Notes under the pieces: model-generated
Told to the model about the DNA's origin: nothing
The model's input: the letters and a program-made list of their open reading frames with translations, nothing else
The model's database searches: none
Source of the DNA: Bretschneidera sinensis
Lineage: Eukaryota; Streptophyta; Magnoliopsida; Brassicales; Akaniaceae
Direction of reading: 5' to 3'
Assembly: GCA_023935145.1 (NCBI GenBank)
Contig: CM043700.1
Coordinates: forward strand, 39,226,620 to 39,290,619
DNA length: 64,000 nt
Program-made: the position numbers and the translations under genes
Shown: piece by piece, positions 36,391-47,900 of the stretch
Layout: every line of letters begins with the position of its first letter
How positions within the stretch are numbered: position 1 is the first letter of the stretch

Positions 36391-38870
36391 TATTGCTAGT
36401 CCTTTAGCAATATAAAATGAAAAGACTATGTCAAAACAAAATTTAAAGATAAATTCATTCTTCATGATATCCAAAAATTTGGGTTGCACATAAAACCATG
36501 ATGACCGTTCATGAGTAAGCTTATAATAAAAACACATTTTTGTATTGAATAAGGGTCTTTAAAAGCTCATATTACTTACCTAAGGGTGGCTTAAGGCATC
36601 ACAAGTTTGATTTGTGTGTGATAAGTTAGCACATATAAGATGAGACTTCCAAATAATTTTGGTGCATAGTGTTTCGGTACCCATACCTTCATCGAATTCT
36701 TTATCAAAAAGAACAAAAATGGCATAATGCTTACTTATTTTCTTTTTCTTTTATCATGAGATTTTTACCATGTTGAGTTCCATTAAGCTTTCTAATTAAC
36801 CCTTGTAACGAGTGTTTAGCCAATGACTCCTAAACCAGATGGTTTTAGGGCATTAAGTGTAAAGACACCCCTAAAGACTTACTAACTCGAGTAAAAAAAG
36901 CTACGAAACTAACAGGTCTTAATGCTTCTAAGTGAAATTTTCACCTTTTGACATGAACACTCATGCTTACTGAGGCAAGATGCCCAGTTACTCAGTGAAA
37001 TTTTTTATTATGATCATTAAATGCTTAATTCCCAAATTTTGACGTGAATACTCACTGCTCACTGAGGCAAGAGGTCCAGTTACTCAGTGGAAAGTTTTTA
37101 ATAATAATTAGAACTGTTTATTCTCTTTTTGAATGATGGACATTTTTCCTTATTTTTCTTATGCCAAAGTGTTCTTGTAACAAGTTATCCGATTACAGTT
37201 AGGTCATGGAAACATATACATAAGAATTATATGTCATACCCTACACAAATGCGTGCTAATGTGCTCGTGTTAGATCGGGATCAAACTCGTGAATTCTTAA
37301 GTGCCTTGAGGTAGGTAACTAAACTTTTAAAATTCTTATTTAAAAGACTGTGTTCTAGATTTTAAGCTTACTAATGAAGTTTTATCATATTTTTAAATCA
37401 ATTAAAAATTTTATCACAAAATGATCCTGCATTTATCTTTTCTAAAAAAAAAACTATGACCTAGTGTGTGCATGTGTCTCCCACTACCCCTAAACTTAAT
37501 ATACACATTGTCCCCAATGTATGTGTGGCATGGAAAGATCTGACCTGGAAGATAGAGAACTAGATTGCTTGTATTTCTCGTACACGCCCCCAAACTTGAA
37601 CTGGATGCACGCACTAAGTTCCTGACAAAGAAAAATAAATGTTGTACCAGAAAATAAGAAATATGGATAATAAACATGTAAATATAAACATAAATAAAAG
37701 AAAAAATACTATAATGAAAAGGATATGCTTTGGGGTGCCTCCCATGAGTACTAAGTTTTACGTCTTCAGCCAGATGAAGTATCCTCTCACTGCTGATCAT
37801 CAGGTGGTGCAGTCGAAGAGGTACTGGGCATTGAAGGTAGGCGATCAAGGATGGCCTATAGTATCGCCTCCTGCCGTGTAAACTGCGCCTCCAACCCATC
37901 TATCTGCTGATGGAGCAGAAGGGTCGCCTCACGATCCTCTCGGCGGATGTCTAAGAGCTCGCATCGGAAGGAGGACAGCTCATCGAGAAGGTGCTGATAC
38001 TTTATGGACCCCATATTTGGCTGGTCCTCCTCCCATGTAGGGTTTACTGGTGGTTGCTTGATCAAAAAGTACTAGCACTCGAGCGCACTGAGTCAGACAA
38101 TTTGTTGAATAGTTGATGTGCAACAAACACTCGAAGCTGTAGAAAAACAAAACCCACGAACTCGATCCTAACCCCCTGCAAATATGAAATAATATCAATT
38201 AAAAATAACCATAACACAAGGTAAATAATAGTAGAAAGATTTCATCAATCAAGAACCATGTGTGACGGTGTATAAATATTTAGAAATAAAAAATATGGGT
38301 GTACCTTGTGTTCTAAGTACGACAATGGTTATGTAATGGGAAGGAGAAAAAAATGTTATGCTGGTGGTGGTGTTCGTTTATAGTAGTGAGGTAGTGGTGG
38401 TGTAGGGTTCCAGAGGTGAGAGGGAGGTTTAGAAATAGATTTTGAGTTGGGTGAGGGCAAGTGCGATAGATGAAAATAGGAAGTGCGCTAGAGTGTAAGG
38501 TAAGAAAAATGAATTTGTGAGTGAAGTGTGAATAAAAGCCCTCACGTGCCTTCTGTGCCTTGGGTGCGTTCGAGTGCATAGTGAAGTGCGTTCGATCGCA
38601 CTTATACGCAAGTGTGCTTATGAGGTGTGCTTATTCATGATGGGTGCAGTGGATGTGCGCTCGAGCACACTGAATGGTGCGCTTGAGCGCAAGGCAACAT
38701 GTATGGACAAAATAAAAACTTACCAAGTCTGTTAGGATAAAGTAAGAACAATACAACCTTAACCTTACCGTACTTTAGTGGCTTCAGTACCACTAACCTT
38801 GATAGAGGCGCTTGAGCTATATGTTATGCAAGTGGGGATTGCTCAAGCGTTCTCTATAGTAGCTTCAGTG
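36391..38870 (-). other. Non-coding/unknown internal region of element B
   Basis: No pol motif is recognisable on either strand. A short frame near 37856-38065 (minus) reads as a charged heptad-like segment (LLDELSSFRCELLDIRRED, then GLEAQFTRQEAIL), possibly a relic of an accessory coiled-coil ORF. CCCTAAACTTA-type blocks like the PPT recur near 37488 and 37588. GCGCTCGAGC/CACTCGAT-type motifs recur at 38565-38690. Confidence 0.5.
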
Positions 38871-40058
38871 CTACTTTCTTTGATGGTGGCACTTAAAGCC
38901 CACATCAGGTGGTTCAAGTGCCCTTGACAGCTGCTGCCTCTCAAATTTTGGTGCCTGATCAATAAAATGGGGAAAAATAGTATTAATGAGTTTAGGATTT
39001 TCAACTTGAAGGTTATACTTACTTGCAGGCTTTGGTGTGTTCTTGGCGGGGTGCACAGCTCTATCGATGTCTTTAATCACATTGTCATCCTCTGGCCTAA
39101 TGTCTAATCTTGTGTCATCATGGTTAGGGATGGTTTCAAATGGAGCGGTGTGATGGACCTGAGAACCTTTCTCAACAATACCTTGCAATAAACTTACATT
39201 AGAATATTCATTATCATTTTTGGTTGATTCCATCTCCTCATCATTTACTTTCATAGTGACAATGCCCCTTTTTACACTAATATTTGTGTTAGCAGTGATC
39301 ATAAATGATCTTCCTAAGATGATGGGGAGTAGTAATGGCATATGACATTCTTCCATATCTAAGACAATAAAATCAGCAGGTAAAATAAATTTACCTACTT
39401 TTACCAAAACATCTTCAAGAATACCTCTTGGTCGTTTGATGCTTCTGTCCGCCAATTGCAAAGTGACGAAGGTTGGTTGAAGCTCCCCCAAACCTAGTGT
39501 CTCAAATACAATGTATAGCAGCATGTTGACACTCGCTCCTAGATCCAATAGTGCATGCTCGAATAGCTGGTCACCTAGCTTGCAAGAAATGGTAAAACTA
39601 CCCGGATCTTTTAGTTTTGGTGGTAATTTTCTTAATAGCACAACACTTACCTCTTTAGTCAAGGCTACTGTCTCATGTTCCTGAAACTTCTTTTTGTTAG
39701 TGCAACAATCTTTTAAAAACTTAGCATACACAGGAATTTGTTTAATTACATCTAATAAAGGAATGTTTATTTCCACATTTTTCAAAGTTTCGAAAATGTC
39801 ACTCAGTTTAGTCTTTTTCTTAAACTTTACTAACATTTGAGGGAAGGGTGGAGGTGCATTTACCTTTTCTATCTCACTTACCTTAGAGGTGGATCCTTTG
39901 TCTGGAGATGCTCGTGCAGGCTCATCGATGCCTATGATCTTTCCACTTCTCAGGGTTGTCACAGCATTCAATTGTTGATATCCTCTTGGATTAGGTATTG
40001 GTTGGGCGAGAAGCTCACCTTGTTTTCTACTACTTAGTTCCTTGGCCAATTTCCCCAT
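38871..40058 (-). pseudogene. Gag C-terminal/protease ORF of element B
   Basis: A continuous 395-codon frame. The N-terminal part (NPRGYQQLNAVTTLRSGKII) and middle (VNAPPPFPQMLVKFKKKTKL, LLDVIKQIPVYAKFLKDCCT) match Athila-type gag-pol linkers. The aspartic-protease core follows: ALLDLGASVNMLLY, then VLVKVGKFILPADFIVLDME and LLPIILGRSFMITANTNISV. DLGA instead of DSGA is common in this lineage, so the site could be active. It ends with a stop at 38871 instead of running into RT. Confidence 0.85.
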
Positions 40059-40187
40059 TTATACCTCTAATCCTTGAATGGCTTGATCATGTTTTGCAGT
40101 GATTTGTCCCATCTCAGTCTGAAATTGCCTTGTTTCTTGCATGAATTGTTTATGTGAAGTCATTAGTTATTGCTGATGAGTTACCAA

Positions 40188-41409
40188 TTACCTCACAAGA
40201 CTTTCGAGGTCACTCTTATTTGTCTCAGGAGCTGAGTGGGCTGCTGGTTGAAAGTTTTTTTGCTGCCCTTGACCATTCTGATTGTTGCTCCAAGAGAAAT
40301 TTGGGAGATTCCACCATCCAAGGTTGTAGGTGTTTGCATAAGGATTGTTCTTTGGCGGATAGTTGTTTGGTCCCATAAAGTTTGCTTGCTCATGATCTGC
40401 AGATGAATACAAGGGACACGTATCAGTATTATGATCAAATTGGGAACAAACAACACATACCTAGAGTGGTGTAGCTGGTGGGTTAAGTGAGGCATTCTGA
40501 ACAGCCATGGCTTTAACCAACAGGTCTAGTTTCCTCTCCACAGCAACTATCTGAGTAGACGATCCTCCATTTAAATTTACCTCATACATACCATTACTTT
40601 TGGTTACGTGTCTTCCTCGAGAGGAAAACTGCTGAATGTGTTCATTTAGGGTTTCGAAGAGTTTCATCGCTTCTTCGCTGCTTTTCTCCATCAGTACTCC
40701 TCCATAACTTAAATCCACAATATTTTTGTTAGTATCACTCAAACCTTCATAGAAAGCTTGTACCAGTTCGTCTTGAGGTAGGTTGTGGTTTGGGCATTTG
40801 AGTAGCAGCTCGTTGAAGTGTCCCCAGGCCTCGAAAAATAGATCTCCATCTTTTTGTTGGAAAGACTGAATTTCCTTTCTCATTTGCCTCGTCTTTTGGG
40901 CTGGGAAAAACTTCCTTAAAAATTTGCTAGCCAACTCCTCCCATGTGTGGATAGAAACTATAAGCAAAGAATTGTACCACAGTTTAGCGTTATCTTTTAA
41001 AGAAAAAAGGGAAAAGAATTAACCTTATTCCTTCTTGGTCTAAGCCTCGGATGTGCTGGAATTTATAAAGATCGAAGAACTCTCGGAGGTGTAAGTGTGG
41101 GTCCTCATTAGGTGTACCCCTAAAGTGAGTCAACGCACTGAGTATTTGCGGAGATATGTAGTAGTTTCCTTCCGCCTCAGGTTGATACGCAATGCATGAT
41201 GGTTGATCGAGGTTCTGTGGGATGAAGGATTGCTTCATCTGCCTCTGCTCAGGTGGTTGCTGATTGTCGATCTGTTCCGCCATTGGTACTTCTTCCTCAA
41301 TTCCTTCTTCTACCTCTTCCGAGTTGTTTCTAAGCCTTTGTTGGATCGTTTGCTCAAGCTCGGTATCGAGGGGGAAGAACTTTGGATGCTTGGATCGAAG
41401 CCCGTGCAT
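40188..41409 (-). pseudogene. Gag region of element B
   Basis: Three frames in series. 40990-41409 starts MHGLRSKHPKFFPLDTELEQ, has acidic EEVEEGIEEE and ends in the gag core LREFFDLYKFQHIRG. A frame break near 40970-40990 (A-rich run) is followed by 40461-40967: TWEELASKFLRKFFPAQKTR, FQQKDGDLFFEAWGHFNELL, LVQAFYEGLSDTNKNIVDLS. A Cys-His cluster and the Asn/Gln-rich tail (PKNNPYANTYNLGWWNLPNF) follow at 40188-40440. This is a retrotransposon gag core with at least two breaks. Confidence 0.85.
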
Positions 41410-41683
41410 GAATTGGTAGCAATCACTTAAGTGCAGCAGTCAAGCACTGCTGCTCGGGTAACTCTCTGCCTCAATTGCACTCGATCGCAAGTGGCACAGA
41501 AAGCTCTTCTGGAGTGCCTAAAACAGAAAACAGAAAGAATTCGATTAGGGTTGTAAAATAAAAATAAGATGAAAACAGAAACTTAAAATTTTTAATATTT
41601 TTGACAAAATTTGAAATAGAATGAAAAGGAAATAATGATTAAACTAAATGAAAAAGTAATTCTAAAAAGAAATTTAAGCGCAA

Positions 41684-41701
41684 TCCTCGGCAACGATGCC
41701 A
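41684..41701 (-). other. Primer-binding site of element B (tRNA-Asp type)
   Basis: Minus strand TGGCATCGTTGCCGAGGA, 8 nt inside the 5' LTR end. Plant tRNA-Asp would pair with TGGCGCCGTTGCCGGGGA; the three differences are all transitions. Confidence 0.75.
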
Positions 41702-41709
41702 AAAACTTA

Positions 41710-42882
41710 TGCGTTTATCTACCTAAATAAATAAGTAAATATTTGTACTTGTTTTACTTACAAGTGCACAAGGTCATTGGTAGCATAGTGTGCAAGTGCG
41801 AGATCATTTCCACATGGATTGGTGAATTTCGATTTAGAATTAGTTTTCCAAAGTAAAAAGAGAAATAAATGTGAAGTGTGAGTCAATAATGATAAGGACA
41901 TAGGGCTGTGATATCCACCACTAATTACACTTTCCCATTAAGTAAGGTGCCAATTTTCTAGCCTTATTATGAATACCTAATAGTTGCCAACCTAAGAGCT
42001 TGGTCCACACCTTAGGCTATTGATCTCCCTAAGCAACGAGTTAGGCATTGTATATACTCTAACTCTTTTCTCTCTTAAGGGATTCAACATGGGTGTATAC
42101 TAAGTTGTTCCTTAAGAGAGCATAAGGGCTGTGGAGATCGGCAACCACACGGGACCTAAGGCTTGGTTCGCTCCCAGTTTCCCATGTTGATTAACCCAAG
42201 AATCCGGTGTGGATATCTTTTGTTACTTTTGTTGAACCCAAGACTCGGTTATCCAAATTGATTCAACTAACCAATCCATACCACATGCATAAGTTGATCA
42301 GATACATACATATGAGGAATTTAAATACAAACAGGTATTAATCAAGTTAAGCATTATAACATGGCTATAGGCAAAGGTAATCAATGAATATGTATATGGA
42401 AAAGCATAACTAGGGCTTCAATCGAGCCCTATAAGAGTTTAGTTACACATGATAGTTGAATTAAACATTATAACCATAATGAAACAAAAACAGAAAAATA
42501 AAACCAGAAGAAGACTCGGGAGACAAGTCGTCAATTCCTCTCCTAAGTTTGCAACTTCAAGTCTCAAAACAAAAGGTCTGGTTTCTGTGTTTTACTGGGC
42601 TATATATAGGGCCCTAAGGGTGCTCCGAAACCCTAATTTCCTATTTGAGATCCGAAGACTTCTTTCCATATCTGGCTCTACCACCTCTGGAGTGTGTGCA
42701 CTCGAGTGTATGTGGGCTGTGCTCGAGCGCATGACTGTGCTCGAGCCTTCTAAGTGTTCGCTCGTGCCCTGTGAAAAACACATAAAACACAAAAATGAAA
42801 TAGAATCTACTAAAATAGATAAACAAAGAGTCTAACAAGCGTAAATTAGAGGGCTTAAATATGACTATTTAAGCACTTATCA
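41710..42882 (-). repeat. 5' LTR of element B
   Basis: 1173 bp copy of 35201-36376. TATATATAG box at about 42601-42609. Confidence 0.92.
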
Positions 42883-43439
42883 GTAGACATTCCCGAGTTC
42901 AAAGACGAGATGACACATGGACAAGTTGTTAACAACCCCATTACTGTTCCCAAACACCCCCGCACAGACCTGTAAGCACAATTCCAGGGAATACCATTCC
43001 CGGACACCCCTGCACAGACTTGCAAGAATGATTCCAGGGATCACAATCCTCCTTGGGCACCTGGCCATACCTATTGACAGAGGAATGGGATCTCCGAGAT
43101 TGCCCCATCCCAACCACATGGGCAGCCTCTCCTTCATAACACTATAAAAGGATCAAGGTATGCAAGCACAAATCCATCTTCATTTTTTCAAACTTATTTT
43201 ACTGAAAACACTAGGTATCCTTATTCTCTCCATTTCTATAAAAACTTTATACTGATAAGAGCGTCGGAGTGTCCTCGGAGGCATCACCCTTCCTCTACTC
43301 CGGCGACCCTCTAGTTCACCCATATTTCCTTGTGCAGACTAGTGAAGCACCAACCTCCAACTCAGCAACATATTTTAGGCATCAACACCAACTATGTGAA
43401 TCAGAGAGAGATGCCATGTATAAGCGAGGCAGTTCCTTT
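42883..43439 (+). repeat. Rest of the outer 3' LTR
   Basis: From 42902 colinear with 18610-19083. Keeps an internal tandem duplication: CACCCCCGCACAGACCTGTAAG and CACCCCTGCACAGACTTGCAAG about 60 bp apart. TATA box at 43143-43150. Homology ends at AGTTCCTT (43431-43438), shortly before a possible terminal TGCA. Confidence 0.8.
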
Positions 43440-44072
43440 GCATCAATATAACGGGAGATCCCCTCTTGCATTCCTGTCCATCCTTCAATACTTAAACCAC
43501 TAGAATATTGTACAAAAAGTGTCAATTTCAACTCAGCCCGTTTAATCCGTTACATGTTTCTATATGGGTAAATAATTGTTTGTATTCTTGACCCGTGAAA
43601 TTATAGGTCATAATTTTTTTGTTAATATTTGAAATTTTTTACTTGTGTCTATTTAACCGTGTAACTCAGTCCGATCCAATACAAGTATCTGTATTATAAA
43701 ACAAAAAATGTGAAGACATGCTAAAATTTTCTTATTAGGCAAATGAAAAGATATATAAATAATTTCAAGGTGGAATTTACATATTACCTTACTAAATTAA
43801 AAACGTTCCCTCCTCTCCTTTTCATTTAGATGTAAGTTTTGAGTTTGAAAAGCTAGTTTTACGGCTACGCTGATTTATGTCTCTCGGAGATATTATGGAC
43901 CCGTTTTAGTTTTGATTACTTATTATGGATTTCATCTTGGAAAATGATGTTATGCTTCAAGTCTTTTTTTGTGATGAATTTGATCCATTCCATTTCAGTG
44001 TTTATTGGGCACACGTGCTTTCTTGCTATTCTCCCATGATCCGATTGCGGATAATTTCAATGTGTCAAGTAT

Positions 44073-44220
44073 GTGTTTGGTATAGCAGATTAAGATGAGA
44101 TAATATTAAAATAAGATAAAGTAAAATAGTTTCACTCGATCTTATATTTTATATAAAAATAACATTATCAAACCCTCCTTTCTAATCTTATCTACTTAAT
44201 CCGATGTTCCAAAGAAACAC
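44073..44220. mobile_element. Short MITE with about 30-bp terminal inverted repeats
   Basis: Left end GTGTTTGGTATAGCAGATTA followed by AGATGAGATAA; right end (44185-44220) is its imperfect reverse complement, finishing TTCCAAAGAAACAC. About 148 bp, non-coding. Target duplication not clear. Confidence 0.55.
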
Positions 44221-44540
44221 TTACATTACCTTGATTTAGTTATGAAAGTTTATCATAGTCTCATACCGAATGAGAATTTTAAGTTGTGAACAGTGTTTGG
44301 TTCCAAGATCAGCTCATCTAAGTAGAGAATTCCATTTTCTATTTCAAGGAGGATAACGTGGGTTTGGCTAGAAGGAATACAATCAAAATGTCAGCTTATC
44401 TGACATCTACAACAGCAATTAGGAATCTGGCATTTCATCAATATTCACCAACTGATATTCGATGTTACGTTGTCTTTGCATGTTGTAGGGCCTTCTTACA
44501 CATGTATGTTTCTCTAAACCAAAATTTGATCATACATAGA

Positions 44541-44629
44541 CCCGAGCCTCCTGGTTTAATGGTCGCATTCAAATCTTCCATATAAAATACTCGGGTTTGA
44601 TCCCTTTCCCACCAATGAACCCAAAAAAA
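44541..44629 (+). mobile_element. SINE-like segment
   Basis: Box A-like CTGGTTTAATGGTC (44551-44564) and a strong box B match GGGTTTGATCC (44593-44603), followed after a short pyrimidine-rich stretch by a run of eight A (44623-44630). This matches a tRNA-derived SINE in layout. The head is short and no target duplication was found. Confidence 0.4.
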
Positions 44630-44991
44630 ATGCTCTTATCATACAATGGGAGAAAACATTATTATCCTCAGCTAAATCTTTCAAATAGCCAATTCCGCGC
44701 ACAAGTTGAATAGTACAGAAGGAAGGTAAGGAACTCAAGCTTCAATTCCTACGCATTGAAGAGTTGAACTATTGGCTGTTCCAATAGTGAGCATGTGCCT
44801 GCAAAGCATTACAATCTTCTCCTAGCAGCAGGGCATATTGAGAAAAAGATGTGGAATGTGGTATACAAATATTCATAACAAGTAACTATAGACAAGCAAA
44901 CAGAGCTAGATATCTCACATTAACCTCGGGTGTTATCAATATCCATTCAAAATTATTAATTTCTATATAGTACTAACCATACCATACAAAT

Positions 44992-47900
44992 TTACTGTTT
45001 TCTCCAGAAATTGATAATGCCATCTGCAAACGACTTGAGATTACCCCAAAGTGTTGATTTCTTTGGAAGTTCCACAAAATCAATCTGCCTTTCAGAATTG
45101 TCCCTGGACAACAGAATATCCGCTGTCATCTTGATATACAAACTCGTAAATGTTGAGACAAATAAAGAAATAATATGACTAAATAGAACAGAAACTTTAT
45201 TGAATATGATTCAAGTAATGCATGCAGAGAAATACATACAAACATACATTTTTATGTCTGATGTGAAGCATAAACCAATGAAAATCATATACCAATCTAG
45301 ACCAGATCCATCCATGATCGGTTATGCTGGTAGGGCTTCAACTGAATACTTAAATCCAGTTTTTTTTGGTGGGGGGTGGTGTAACTAACTCCAAATCGAA
45401 TGAGCTAAATTAGGTATAAAAAAACTCAAATGTCAGGTTGTTTTACGCATTGGACACAATTTGCACTAACAAGATTGTTCATTTTGCTTTTAGGAGTCTG
45501 CATCTGACATCTACCGTATAAAAAGACACCCCAGCAACCATGTTATGCAGCCCATAATGCTTATAACAATACCAATTCTAGCTAACCAAACAAAGTAAGT
45601 CTATGCCTAATATGTTTAGTTTTTGACAATTCAATACAACAAGCCTCTTTTAACTACCATTATAAATTGGCTTCGCCAAGGATCAAATTTGAAATAAACA
45701 CTAACAAAAGAGAATAATAATCACGGCAAGGAAGAGAAATATCTTATGTCTGTCCAAATCAAAACACATCGAAACAACGAGTAAAAGAGACATGAGAATA
45801 GACAAATTGAATTTGGAATTTGTAAAGATACAAGCAAAGAAAAGATCTGTAGAGAGATGATTTTCCTTATCTTTTTCCTGTTAAGTGGAAAAGGAAAGGT
45901 AGGGATGTAAAGGAAAATCAAGCAATGATGAATGATTGGATGATATGATATTTTCAATATACTGAGAGAGAGAGAGAGACCTAAGGTTGGGTGTAGACAG
46001 AGAATGCATTCGTATGGGTCTTCTTTAAGAATAAAAAGGGCAATTGGTGCATTAACAAGCTTTTGAGACTACAGATTTTTTGTTGGTTTTATTTTAGTCC
46101 AAAAACGACTTGTTTTCAGGAGCTTTCTTTTCTTTCTTAGTGAGTTGGGCTTAGAATGCTTAATAAAGGTCGTATTAGATTAGGGTTTAGATGTTAGTTT
46201 TGTGTTGCAGACAAAATCAGTGTTTGTAATTACTGTAGTTGTATTGTCGCGGGTAGCAAAAACCCTGTGAAGGTGTTGACAAAAACTATGGGAGGTACTA
46301 TGAAAAGCATGTAGTGTTTAATAAATTGACTTATAAACGTATGAATGTCAATGAAGCGCGTATTTGGAGCTTATATACATAAACATAAATACAAAGCGAA
46401 GGGTTTGGAAATAGATTCAGCTTTAAAAACTCTAATTTAATATAATCTGAATGATTTTCTTTTCTTCCTATTAGCACTTATGTCTAGGAAAACTACAAAA
46501 ACCTTGCCTGATGTTTGGTGTAAGCTACATTTACCACTTCGTATTCCGAAAATTAGACTTACCACTTTTGACTATTTTGACCAAAAGGACTCCCTTTTTT
46601 TTTATCGTTGACCAAAAGGAATCCGTTAAGAGATGTAAATGACAAAATTGCCCAAACCAAAATTTTAAAATTATTAAAACTTCAATAATTTTATTTCTCA
46701 GTCCGCATTTTTAAACAACTAAAAACTTGCAAAGATAGAAACCAATCTCTGACCTCCCTCTTTCTTCTATCCTTTCCTCTTCCCTACATTATGTTCTCCT
46801 TCACTGCTCCTGGCCAACACCGCAAATCTCTCCTTTCTCCCCGACCCCTACATTCCATCCTCCTCACATGCTACCACCGCAACCCCATGCGTAACCTGCA
46901 CCAAATTCAGCAATCTTTCCTGAAAGTCCCACAATTAACTCCTCAAATGCCTCTCCAAACCCTCTCCATCACCTCCTCCTAACCCCAACCCTCCCCCTTC
47001 CTCGACAGCACCAACAAAAACAACAACTTTAACGATGAAGGCAGAGGCAAAGTTGGCAGTAATAACAACGGCGATGACAGCAATGGCCTCTATGTATATA
47101 AGACTAACAAAGAAAGCATACTTAATTTTCAGTGAAACATATCGATAGTTAACGTGAGAAATTAACATTTCAACATACGTATGCTGTGCCTTTAACAAAG
47201 TTCTGCCGGATGAATGAGCCGAACAATTAATTGCATTTAAGAGGGTTCGGGTCTTGGGCAGGTTTTTATCAATGATGTGTCTCGTTTTCAGATAATTATT
47301 AAGAAACAAGTATCTCCATGCCATGCAAGCTGATTAGGCAACAACACGACCCAGGGACAAAGAGTAACATTTCACTCAAACGAAACAAACCATACTTTAT
47401 AAAGGAAGAAACTTACTTTGCAGATGTTTCCAATTCAAGGGACCCTTGATATTGCTCAGCTTTGTTTTCTGGACCGTCAGAATTCAGCAAGCGCTCAGAT
47501 ACAGTTTGCTCTTTCTTGTCATCACCTGCTTGCTCTTTTTTCTTATCATCTGTACTTTCCGAGCATGGATTAGAAACTTCTTCGGTTTCTCCTTTTATTT
47601 GTGCATCGTCAGATTTCAGCAAGTCTTCAACTACAGTTTGCTCCTTATCAGCATCTGTATTTTCAGAGCACGCATCAGATACTTCCTCAGTTTCTCTTTT
47701 CAGTAAATGACTATTTGTCACAACAAACTCAGAAAGAACACCCTTAATTTCCACATTTCTATCATCCTCTGGTCTTTCAAGATACTGACTAGAGACTTTC
47801 TCAATTTCTCTTCTAAGTGGATGAACCTCTGTTGCAATAAAATCAGAATTATCACCCCGAGCATCATCTACATCCTCTAGTTTCCCAAGACAGTGATGAG

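Larger units (their letters stand above)
35201..42882 (-). mobile_element. Element B: Athila-like gag-protease element lacking RT/integrase
   Basis: Minus-strand element bounded by direct LTRs of about 1.17 kb (5' LTR 41710-42882, 3' LTR 35201-36376). LTR ends on the minus strand are TG(TA)ATAAGTGC...GATAAACGCA. Next to the 5' LTR is a primer site TGGCATCGTTGCCGAGGA complementary, with three mismatches, to the 3' end of plant tRNA-Asp. Next to the 3' LTR is a polypurine tract (TAAGTTTAGGGG). Inside are gag (41409 down to 40188) and a protease region (40058-38871); then about 2.5 kb to the 3' LTR shows no RT, RNase H or integrase motif. LTRs are about 93-95% alike by eye. The flanks TATTG and GTAGA are not a target duplication. 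Confidence 0.9.
18610..43439 (+). mobile_element. Outer Ty3/gypsy retrotransposon (Tat-like), nested and decayed
   Basis: LTR-type sequence at 18610-19083 recurs at 42902-43439, so the two ends belong to one element family and most likely one insertion. Between them, in plus orientation, come protease (19090-19740), RT (19879-20960), RNase H (29526-30179), integrase (30480-31230), an antisense ORF region (31300-32622), a 48-bp minisatellite (33482-35064) and a polypurine tract just before 35118. Element A splits the RNase H region and element B splits the 3' LTR. The order and the antisense ORF plus tandem repeats between pol and the 3' LTR are typical of Tat-lineage elements. Gag is missing. 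The element cannot be functional. Confidence 0.85.
43440..44991. other. Intergenic region right of the retrotransposon complex
   Basis: AT-rich, no supportable gene. Contains a MITE-like element (44073-44220) and a SINE-like segment (44541-44629). The last few hundred bases hold the 3' UTR of the minus-strand gene ending at 44992. Confidence 0.6.

Noticed and set aside
37414..37899. 161-codon minus ORF in element B
   Set aside because: Phe/Tyr/Ile-rich reading of AT-rich non-coding element DNA; no pol or other motif.
41203..41430. Plus ORF over gag of element B
   Set aside because: Shadow of the gag frame on the minus strand.
47446..47710. Plus-strand Phe/Ser-rich ORFs over exon 4 of the At3g52170-like gene
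   Set aside because: Complement of an acidic Glu/Ser-rich coding exon.
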